A stretch of DNA of 64,000 nt, from contig CM037881.1 in assembly GCA_021292165.1 (NCBI GenBank), positions 4,712,001 through 4,776,000 on the forward strand, given 5' to 3'. Below are positions 25,301 through 37,300 of the stretch, one piece after another. Under the pieces are notes generated by a model. The model saw nothing but the letters and a program-made list of their open reading frames with translations. It did no database searches and was not told the DNA's origin. Position 1 is the stretch's first letter, and each line of letters opens with the position of its first letter. The translations under genes and the position numbers were made by a program. The stretch comes from Shinisaurus crocodilurus. Lineage: Eukaryota > Chordata > Lepidosauria > Squamata > Shinisauridae.

Positions 25301-28300
25301 AAAATACAATAAAACACAATAAAATATAATAATTAAAACAATATAAAAAAATTCTCATTAAAAACCTAACCCACCCCATATTCCCGCCTGAACAGCCATG
25401 TTTTTAATGCACGGCGGAAGCTCATCACGGAGGGGGCATGGCGAAGGTCACTAGGGAGGGAGTTCCATAATGTGGGGGCCGCCACAGAGAAGGCCCTCTT
25501 CCTAGTCCCCACCAGCCTGGCTGCTCTGGCTGATGGGATAAGGAGAAGGCCGTCCGTGGCAGACCTTGTTGAGCGGCCTACTTGATGTTGCTGGAGGCGC
25601 TCCTTGAGATAAGCTGGGCCGGAGCCGTGTAGGGTTTTAAAGGTCAAAACCAACACCTTGAATTCGGCTCGGCAAGCAACTGATCACAGAGAGTCATGGA
25701 ATAAGGCCCTAGTAGAAGCCTTGATGTGCTCAGTGGCACTTACAAGAGATGGTATGCCTGATGGCTGGTGCGACAGACACGGAGATGTGAACAAAGAGAA
25801 GAGTGAGGCTTGTGAAGGTGAATGGAAATGTGTCGCAAATGCAAGAACTATGTGAAATGCTGTGGATGTCCAACAGAATTGATGACCGCATTCCTCCCAC
25901 AGGCTGATTTTTTACAGCTTCATCAGAATTTGATTAAGTGGTTTGGAAATGCTATACAATAAACAACTATGCAGTAAAACAACAAACAAGAGGCACATGA
26001 GATGGCAATGATGAAAGTTGTGGACATAATGGCAGATTGAAAAGAGAAGGAAGGAATAGGACTCCTCTAGAGTATTTAAATTGAGACCTTCTTAATCTTA
26101 TTCCTTCTGTTAAGATATTTCCTCAGGAATTAAGGTTTGGTGGTCAGTCTATGAAGAGATTTGTTCTATTGCTGATAACTGGTCTCAAATATCTCTGAAT
26201 TAGAAGTGGGCTCCATAGGAAAAGATTAAAAATGGTGCATATTCTTTCCCCCTCCCTTTTGGTATAAAGTTTGAGTGTTTAAAACTGTGCATACTCTTGA
26301 CATGGTTTACCTTGAATAATTCTTTCTTCGGTCACTTCTTTTTCAGTCACTTCCACAGGATGACCATCAATTATTTTCGTGTATTTTTTAATTATAGGCT
26401 CTAAAGACATTTTAAATGTTAGAGACAAGATAATGGACAATTCACTGGATTGTTCCAACATCTCCCCTAAGCAGCCAAGGGATTTTAATTTCAGGATATG
26501 GGCGGAGAGTATAGATGTTAGAAATTGTTAGATCCAAGGTTTTCACTCAATTGTTACATGAAGAAGAATGTAAATAGGGACATTTTCATTTCCAAGCATG
26601 CCGGTTGTGTCAAGGCCAAATATTCACAAGCTATGATTATCATGTTGTTGTTGTTTTTAAAATCAGAATATATAGGGTCCTTTTTTAAAAAAAAATGTGT
26701 TGAGTTTTTTGATAGACTGGTAGTTGGTGTTCAGGTTTGGTTCACAACCTTGATGGCAACAATATAAAAAGTTTATCAAGGCTATGCTGGAACATGAATA
26801 TGTTGCAATATGAAGAAATTAAAAGAGCTGGCAAAACTGCTTGTCTACATTTAATCTCATGGCTACAAATCAGGATGCGGGTATGCAAAATATTAAGAAA
26901 CAGCAACATTTCAGCATGCAAACTGAAAAATAAGTACATTGCATTTGATTTCTTTTACTGGCATTAATAAGAAGGAAAAGAGAGGCAAATAGTTTAATAA
27001 TGAAATATTGTGGTGTAATACAACATTATAACACATGCTAAAAGCAAATCCAGCAGCTAACAGAATTGCTCTCCTCTGCCTTGCAGAAGATCTGAAATTG
27101 TAACTGCCTTTTCCAAACCATTCTAGTTAGTAATGTCCAGCCCCCGTAAGACATATTCACCTCCATGAATCACTTTAGTTATTGTCTCGCCTTCCCTGAC
27201 CAGCTTAAATTCTGGTTCCCCTTCAATCACTTTGGTGATCTTTGTAATGGATGGCACTGCAAAGTATTATTTCAAAATGGCAAAGTGTGTTATAAATATG
27301 AAAGACATATTGCATAATTTTCAGGGTACCTGGGATGAACGTGCATCTGAAAAGCAACACCTAATAATCAACTTCAGGGCAAATCCTAAGGCTTCTGGGA
27401 CCAGCATGAAAACTTAGAGTGATGCATTGTAGACAGAGACTGATGCAAGGGTTTTGGGTTGGGTTGCCAGCTTATCAGCATGCAGAGTTATTGACATATG
27501 TCGGCATTGATATACATCAATATAACTGTGCAATCTGGTATGCTGAGCATTATCTAGAACCACAGAAGTAGGAGTGTCCGGGAAATGAAGGATGTCTGCT
27601 AGCTAGGGATGCACGAACCTTGTAAAATCCATTCTGTCCACGTTTCGTGCATTGTCAGGTGACTTTCGTTCCGTCGTCCACTCATTGACAGAGTCGGATT
27701 TTGCGCAAATGTGTTCATACGCAAATTCTCAAATCCCCCAAAATGTGCAAATCCCCCCAACATAAACAAATCCCTTAAAAATGCATATTTATGTTATATG
27801 TTAACATATAACATATAACATAAATGTTAACAGCAGCAAAATTAATGATAGCTAGGAATTGGAAGGTTCAACATGTGTTTTCAATTAAATGAATGGTATA
27901 CAGAGGTATGGGATATCGCGTTAAATGATAAATTAACTTGTAATATTAAGTGTCAAAAAGGACAATTGGAGAAAGACACCTTTGTGAACATTTGGGGCAA
28001 ATTTTTGGATTATGTGTTGGTAAAGGGGAGGGGGAACAAACCTTGTCAAGATTTGTTATATTTTTGGAATATAGAATAATAGCTTGTATATATACACATA
28101 CAAAAAAAAAAAAAAAAAAATTGGGGTGAGAAATATAACTTGGTCCCAAGAGGTGGGGGGGTGCACAATGTTTATGTTGTATTTTTTGTTGTTGTATTCA
28201 TTATTTTAAATTTAAATTTTTTTTAAAAAAAAATGCATATTTTCATGCTTTCGCCTATTGGGGGAAATGTGCATTTTTAGTCGGTTTTTTTTTTCATTTT

Positions 28301-31300
28301 CCATATTTTTCTACGACTATTTATTTATTTATTTATTTATTTATAATATTTATACCCTGCCTTTTTTCCTGCAAGGAACCCAAGGCGGCTTACATAATCC
28401 TCCTCCTCCTCTCCACTTTATCCTCACAACAACCCTGTGAGGTAGGTGAGGCTGAGAGTCAGTGACTGGCCCAAAGTCACCCAGTGAGTTTCATGGCCGA
28501 GCGGGGACTAGAACCCGGATCTCCCGAGTCCTAGTCCAACACCCTAACCGCTATGCCACACTGACTAAATTTGCATAAAATGACGGAAGCAAAAAAAACA
28601 ACAACCAACGGTACACAAGTCTGTGCAACTTGGGAAAAGCTGGTCTACTATGGAATCCGCTGGTCAGATTCTTAGAAATTCAAACTCATTTGAGTCGGGG
28701 TGGGGGTGGGATTTCTCCGACATCTCTATTAAGGCTTGTAAAAAGCGGTGTGGGCAGATCCAGGGACTTGCCACTTCTAATCTGCGCTTGCTGCCCTTGC
28801 TGCCTCTGCCTTCTTGCTGCTGGTGCTATACCACATTTCTTCTGCTGTTTTGAATTGAACGGAATTTCCCTGGCCACTTGATGAGGTTTTCAAATCTAAA
28901 TGACAGCAGCTAATTAAGATAGCATCATCAGTAAGGATGAAAAGTCAGGGCCCCAGCTCTGACCTCAGAAAAGCGCTCCAAGGTTGGAGTTGGGACTTTG
29001 ACTCTGCAGTGCCCTCCCTCCACCCTTGCAGTCGGCAGGGAAAGAACTGCATTGGCTGTCACTCCGAGGTCACAAGGGTGACCCCAGAAACAGCATTTGG
29101 GGGCATGGGGGCGGGAAGGGGAGGAGTGAGTGAGGCACCCTCGTGCTACGAGGAATCCTTGTGCTGACTCAGCAAGTCGAGGGGAAACATTTAGACAGCT
29201 GAAATCGGCCACCTAAGTGTTCTGGAGAGCGAGAGAAGCACGGATGGAGGCAATCCTTGCCTTCATGCTCCTCCCAGCCTCCATCGGATACCCGTAATCC
29301 TCCAAGTTCAAAGGGTTCCAGGCAGCCACATTGGATCGTGCAGCCCATAGTATAGGAGGAAGCTTTCCATATAATCCCAGCTCGCACTAAGTACAAGAAC
29401 TCTGTCTTGAGAGATGTTCTGGGAGGCCTTGAGTGGCTCTTGGCTCCCTGGCTGTGCGATTTTCCTGCAGTTTTGATTTAACTTAAGATCCACATTAAGA
29501 AAAATGTTTTTCTGAAAACCACCCTTTGAAAAAGGGTTGATGCTTTGCTTCGGTTCACAGCTAGATTATTATTGTGTGAACCAGGGGTGGGCCAAACATC
29601 TGGAAGGCCACAAGTTGGCCACCCGCTGCTGTAAGCCAGATAGTTTATTTATTTATTTATTTTATTTATTATATTTATCAATCGCCCATCTGGCCGGTCA
29701 CCCGGCCACCCTGGGCGATGTACAATTAAAATACAGTAAAACACAATAAAATATAATAATTAAAACAATATAAAAAATTCTCATTAAAAACCTAACCCAC
29801 CCCATATTCCCGCCTGAACAGCCATGTTTTTAATGCACGGCGGAAGCTCATCACGGAGGGGGCATGGCGAAGGTCACTAGGGAGGGAGTTCCATAATGTG
29901 GGGGCCGCCACAGAGAAGGCCCTCTTCCTAGTCCCCACCAGCCTGGCCGCTCTGGCTGATGGAATAAGGAGAAGGCTATCCGTGGCAGACCTTGTTGAGC
30001 GGCCTACTTGATGTTGCTGGAGGCACTCCTTGAGATAAGCTGGGCCGGAGCCATGTAGGGTTTTAAAGGTCAAAACCAACACCTTGAATTCGGCTCGGCA
30101 AGCAACTGGTAGCCAGTGCAACTCATTAAGCACTGGCGTGATGTGATCACGCCGGCGGCTGCCCTTAATCAGGCGAGCCGCCGCGTTCTGTACCAGCTGA
30201 AGCTTCCGGACCGTCTTCAAGGGTAACCCCACGTAGAGCGCATTACAGATAGTTGCTACTTGGCTTCTTTTATGGTACTTACCTTCAATCTCTTTTCGGA
30301 TTGTGGTGCCACCAACTACTCTTGTTATTTTTTTAACATCTGTGATAAACAATGATTTTAAAAAAATGTTTTGGAGAGTTAGGCTGTTTCAGTTTTTTAA
30401 AAAAATACATCTGAACACATATAGACTTCACAATCCATATACAGTAATACCTTGGATTGCAAGTAACTTGGTTTGAGAGCGTTTTGCAAGACAAGCAAAT
30501 TTTTAAATATTTATTTAAAAAATGTAAACTTGATATACAAGCGACGTCTTGCAATACAAGTACTGTAGTACGGCTTAAATTAAAAATCTCTGTACAAAAT
30601 TGTTTTGGGGGGATTTCGTTTTGATATAAGAGTGTTTTGGATTACAAGCACATTTCCGGAACGAATTATGCTCTCAATCCAAGGCATGACTGTATAACTT
30701 TAGAAAACATGCAACAAACTTAGATAAAAAGTTATGGGCTTAATCGAACCAAATGTAAGCACTTCTAGGACCCATTGAATTTGGTAGTGGTGGCTTACAG
30801 TGCAGTCCTATACATGTCTACTCAGAAGTAAAACCCATGGAGTTGAATGGGTAAGTGGGTATAGGATTGCAGCCTTAAGCACCAGCTCAACTTTTCTGTT
30901 GAATTCAATGGCACTTAAAAGTGCGTAACTTGCTTGGATTGTATCCACCTTCGTTTACTTATTTATTCATGGTAGTTGTAAAGTCTCTTCCACATTTCCA
31001 CACAGACTTGTGTCTAAAATACATTGCATATGGAAATATAGAGTTGGAGCCAGATTTAGTCAGACTAAGAATAGACCCACTGAAATCAATGGGACTTAAG
31101 TTAAACATGAAGTCCCAATGGTTTCAATGGGCCTACTCTAAGTATTACTAAACCTGTATCCAACCCACAGAATATAGCATAGGGGCAGAACAAATGCCGA
31201 AGCCCATGGTTTGATACCATTTCCACCCTAAGAACGAAGTTTAGAAGAGAACATTAAGTCTTATTTTTGTATGACTGATCAGACTGTGGCTTCCAATCCT

Positions 31301-34300
31301 GACACATTTCCTGGCCAAAGTGATCTTTTCGTCTCCACACATTTTGGGGGGCAGTTTTTTAAAAAAATGCTTCTGTGTTCTTTTGGGGCCTACACTGTTG
31401 CTGTCATTGGCATATGGAGAAGGGCTGAAATTTGGCTTCTGAAGGGGACTGTTGTCAACTCATCAGTGGTGGGATTGTGAGCAATGTTTAGAAGCCTTTC
31501 CAACATAAATCATACCTTGGGGTAAAGCCAGAGGTAGGGTTACTAGTCTGGCAACCAGTGATGAATTGGCTGCATGGAGGGAGTAATCATTAGCACTCAC
31601 TATTTTCTGTGCTTATTTCATCCCTACGTGGGGAATAGCTTTTCTAATCTATAAACCTGGCATTACTGAACTTGAGTCATTGCTTTGTCATTAGCTGTGG
31701 AACAGGTCAGATCAAATCCCCTGTAATAAAGTCATCCTGAGCTATAACATATTGTTCTATTAAAATGTTGTGCATTCAGCTCTAGCCCTTTATAAGGACT
31801 TCCCATCACTTTTAGCTTGTTCAGAGTAGGACACTACAGATGTCTTCAGGTTCAGGACATGGGTGAGTATGAACAAACTGGAAAACATCCACTAGAAATC
31901 CACAAAGAGAGAACATATCTCAGGATGCTCAACAAATTGCCCTATTCTTAAGAAAGCCTCAAGAATATCTTAAGAAAGCCCAATCCTGAGATTTGTTTTC
32001 TCTTTGAGGTTTAGGAGACCACAGTCATATTACGCCCACCCTGCATTCCACTTCTAGAATCCAGAAGTGCATGATCTTAGTTGCCTCATCAGTAAGCTAC
32101 TATGATCATATTGTGCCTTCCCTACATTCTTTCCATTGCCTGCCTATAAATGGCACGCTGAATTCAAGGTTACAAGGTTTTAATTTAAAAGATCTTGAGC
32201 GGTTATACCCAGGAGTGAAATTGTTAAGTACTGTGTCTTGGGATGTGAACACCCTTTTTTGCTTCCCTTGAAAGTCCTTGCCTGTTTAGCCGGAAGATAA
32301 ACCTCAAAATATATTTTGAATCAATCTAGGTGAAATCTGGTAACGCCCTAGGAAATGTGCGGAATCTGCCAAAATTTCACCATTCTCATCTATTTACTTT
32401 GACATATTTCTGATCTTTTGTCTGAATTTCACTAGTGATAGAGTGGAATCTGAAGCTGTGAATACTGAATTTCATCCCCTAGCCCCACTCCCCTGGGAGC
32501 CCTCCCTGCTTCTTCCTTTCCTAAATGTATTCAGGGGAGCTGGGTAGTCAGGACCAACCACTTTTACCTTCTTTTCTGATGATGGGCTCAAAGCTGCTCT
32601 CAATTACTTTAATATTGGGATCCACAACTTCAGTAATAATTCGGGTGGCTGAAAAAGAATGGAAAATGGGAGACAGAAAACACTGATGTAATTTAAAAAA
32701 AATCTTACACTGCCTCTTTTTTAACAGCATTGAATGATCTACTGATATTGAATATTGAAAAAAAAACCCTACAAGAAATGAAGTTAAAGAGATGCTCTTG
32801 GGACGTTCAGAATGGCCATGCTTTTCATACTAGCGACCACTGTGTAGACAGCAATTCCTCCAGTTCCCCCATGTAGCCTGCCTCATACTAACGAAGCCCT
32901 AGGCCAGTGCTGGGACACCCCCCCTTAGTGACAAAGGAGACTCAGCACCATTTATGTCAAAGTCAGACAGACATTATTACAGATACCCAGTTACCTGCCA
33001 GTCATTTGACAGTCCTAATTATCCAAGATGGCCACTGAGTTCTCCCCACCATCACGTAATCCCACATGTTACTTTTAAAAACACTTACTGTAAAATGTCA
33101 GTGGAATCTCTTTGAATGTGCTGCCACGGACAAACTGTGAGAAAAGAAAGAAGAGTTACATCTAGTGTATATATGAGAAATTAGAAAATAAAAAATACTG
33201 TGTTCATCCATAGGTTTAATTCTACCTTCTGTGGCTTGAGTTGGGATAAATATGGTTTTGATCACACTATATGTGGCTTACCCAATGCCAGGATGTTTGT
33301 GTTACCAGCAACAACTGTTTTGTGAATGGCCACTGTTAATAGTGTGATTTTCACTGTCGCTGCTTTCTGCATTTCATTTGCTTCTGACCTCGGTGTTTAC
33401 AATCCCACCAACTACGTGTGTACCTTTAACTCAGGATAACCCCTCATGCATTTGATGGACTGTAGTCCACAAAAGATTGTGCCATAATAAATGTGTTAGT
33501 CTTTATGATGGCATGTGACCCTGTGTTAGAAAACAAAAGTTCACATTTTACAAAATTAACGGTCACATCAGCAGCACAACAACATAAAGCAGTGTTCTCC
33601 AACCTTGGGTCCCCAGATGTTTTTGGCCTACAATTCCCAACTGCGCTGGCTGGGGCATGGTGGGAGTTGTAGGCCGAAAACATCTGGGGACCCAAGGTTG
33701 GAGAACACTGACATAAAGCATGGCGTCATGACGACAATATAGCAAGAACGGCATCAGAAGTATGTAAGAGAGAGGAGCAGATATTGTAGGAAGTTAATCT
33801 ATGACTCTAAGAAGAAACTCTTTATTGCCAAGAATGAGATGGTATGATAAACATGGAGTTCCCACCAAAATGGCAACTCTGTGCTGAGTTCTCCAGCCCC
33901 CTTCTGTAATATGTAGTAAAACTTAGCTTGTGTCCTGAAGTCACCATATCATGAATTTCCCTCAGTGCCCCCCAGTTAATAATATGGAGGGGAGGCGGGG
34001 AAGCATACTGTGGAATGGCATTAGGGCACAGGCTACGTTGCACAGAGCAAGAATGGGAAACTCGGCATGGAGTTATCGTTTGCAACAACAGCTCAAGAGT
34101 TTATTGTAACATTTAGACCTAGCTCAAATGAGACACCTTTACTCTTTGAGCAGAGCAACTTTATTATTTTTGGCTATTTTTAAAGTGCACGATACTCCTT
34201 CCCAATTCCTTTTAAATTTGCAGTGTGGAATATCAAATACTGCAGTACAGAGCAAATTTCTGGCAATTTGTCACCAAGGTAAGACTCTGTCCACACCAGA

Positions 34301-37300
34301 GTCTTTTCCTTTCTTTGCAGTTTGCCTGGAAACATACTGTTTCCATGCATTTGTATATTTGCCATCCAACAGTGCAAAGAACAGCACAGGAGGTACTTGT
34401 TAGTAAGGGCTCCAGGATGCCATGTCAAGTAGATCCTACTGGTGAGGAAATGCCCAAGGTTGCTCTTTCAGGTGCACCAACCCCAGTCTACCTATTTAAG
34501 GGGAAAGTGTGCAATGGGGAAATTTTCACTGCAAAGCCAAGCAGATGTTAGTAAGTGGACTTGGTGCCTGGACCCTCCTCCAAAGGCTTCTTTTTCCCCT
34601 ACCCTCACTGTCAGAGTTTCCCTGGCTTGGGATATGGCATCAGGAAGAGGACCTCTTGAAATTGATGATCATCAAAACCAGGTGAAGTTGATATGCTTTG
34701 TGGGAAGGAATAATAGATGGGTCCCCTGGATATGGGGTGGCAGGTTTGCCGGCCAGATGGGCAATAGATAAATGCAAATAATAAATAAATAATAAATATC
34801 TACTGGGTGGTTAATTGTCCCCACATCTTATTTAAGATCGACATCGCTATAATTTCTATGACAAACACATTTTTTGGCCTCAGACGAAATGTTGTTGGCA
34901 GGAGGAAATAAGTCCACCAGCCTGGTCTGGACTTTGGTCTCGGTCTATCTCAATGTACTATCAAGTTCTCATACCTTGATCTGAATGTACTTAATCAATT
35001 TTTTGAGAATTGTGAGGAGTTGATCATTTCCAACAGGCACATCTGCAAAAACATATTAAAAACAGGAAGAGCTTTATTCTTGTAAACTGCCTTCTTGAGC
35101 ATTTTAATGGAATGGTGGGATAAAAATAATTTACACACACACATACACACTTTAGCTTATTTAAATCCCCTATATTTCTCCCATCAAGATACTCTTCCTA
35201 AGTATGTCACATTCTGGTTTGTTCAAAATTGAAGATTAGCAAAAAAATATTTTTGCTATCCCCTATATGAGTAACTTGTCCTGGAAGATGGGGGAAGGGG
35301 CTTTGACAGCACAGTTATAAAGATTTCAAGTAGAGCACATTTCCTGTGTAATTATAATCATAAATACAGTATTGGGGTTTTCAAGTACGCCTGCCCTGAA
35401 AGTTAAAATGATCTTGGCATGGATAACATAGCTATCCCCTATATTTCTCCCATCAAGATACTCTTCCTAAGTATGTCACATTCCTAAGTGTACTACTTCC
35501 TAAGTAGTACTACTTCCTAAGTAGTACAAATGAAAGCTACGGTATTCTTTCATTTGTACTAAAAAGTTTTGGCTAAGAGCTTTCAGGAGTAATTAACTCT
35601 CCACTGAGCAATAACTGCCGCCGCCTCTACACACACGCACCTCTACATTCAGGGGATCTATCTATCTGACACTGGCAAGTATTTTTTATTTTATTTTATT
35701 ACATTTATACCCTGCCTTTTTTCCTTCAAGGAACCCAAGGCGGCTTACACGGTCCTCCTCTTCTCCATTTGATCCTCACAACAACCCTGTGAGGTAGGTT
35801 AGGCTGAGAGGCAGTGACTGGCCCAAAGTCACCCAATGAGCTTCATGGCCGAGCGGGGACCAGAACCCGGATTTCCCAAGTCCTAGTCCACCACTACGCC
35901 ACAATGGCTACAGCTAAGCATTTGCCAAGTTTCTGCTTGCAAACTTCCGGTAGTGTGCATGTGACCACAAATGAATCACGTTGTCTGTCTGGCAGCATGT
36001 TTCAGGCTCACTCGCTCTCTCTCCCTCTCTCTCTCTTTTTACCATATTCTGGCTTCCTCAAATCTCCGACCAGCTCTGTTGTGGACGTCGTGGTGACTTG
36101 TTCAGGGGGGCAAGGAGAGTGGAACATCAGACTCAACCACTGAAAGGCAATTAAGGATCCCAAGCCCTTACTGGCAGGTGTCACAGGGTGCTGCTGGCCA
36201 TTCAAGAGAGATGCACCTACACAATGAAGTCCACTTGCCCACTGCCTCCCAGAGATGTCCACCATGGAGCCTCTCGCCCTTTGGGGTCACATTTCAGCAG
36301 ACAAGTACTATATTCATCCACCCCTTATAAGTTGCCACTGTGAGGATGAGTGTTAGACATCAGCTTACCCCAGATGCTACAAAAAATATCTTCCCTTTTT
36401 ATTGCAATATACTAAATCAGTGTTCCCATGCTGGGAGTTGTAGGCCAAAAACATCTGGGGACCCAAGGTTGGAGAACACTGTACTAAATGGTCTAAGCAA
36501 CATGCATAAATTAATCCACAACCCACCGGCAGGATACAGGAGCTTGTCTATGACATGGATTACGCCATTGGTTCCCATCAGATCAGATTCTTTCGATTGC
36601 AGTTCATTCACCAGAAGAGTGTCATTAACCTACAAATAAATGAATAAATATGAGAAGAAGGAAATACATCTCCATACAGTTGAAGTAAATGTTTTCATAA
36701 TGTCTAGTATTTTATCTAGTAGAATCCGCCCATCATAAGACGAATTTGAAATTCCTGTAAGGTATTTCACACGAAGCCAAAAGAGTCTTGATTAAAGCAG
36801 AAACATTTCTTGGAGGGGTTTTGCACATCCTGAGCTTTCGAATGCTCCCCATTGGGCTGTTCAGATACATAATGATCAGTCCATTTATACAATTTTATTT
36901 TAAACACTGGGTTAATAATACTTGCCAAAGGGCTTCTCTCACTACTCACCACTTTCAAGTACAGTTTGCCACCCTGGATAGATTTAAGAATGTTGGTCAC
37001 ACCAGGTTCAAATCCATTTCCAATGAAAACTCCTCGAGTCAAGTGATAAAGCAGAATATTCCTGAGAGCATTTTGGTCCCCTGTGGAAGAAAAACAAGGC
37101 ATAAGCACTGTTGGGTCAATGACTCACCAAGCCCAGTATCCTGTTTCCATGGGGAAACACTACAGAAAACCTGTTTGCCTTTAACCACATAACCCTTAAA
37201 TTCAAACTCTGGTTTCTTTACGCATCCAAGAGGCAAACCAGGCTGAAGTTAAGATGAAGAGCCTCTGACAAGATCAGGGACTCTTTCACTCTGGGAAAAG

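Noticed and set aside
28500..28566. A tRNA gene
   Set aside because: The sequence is the head of a SINE seen three more times here and does not fold into a full cloverleaf.
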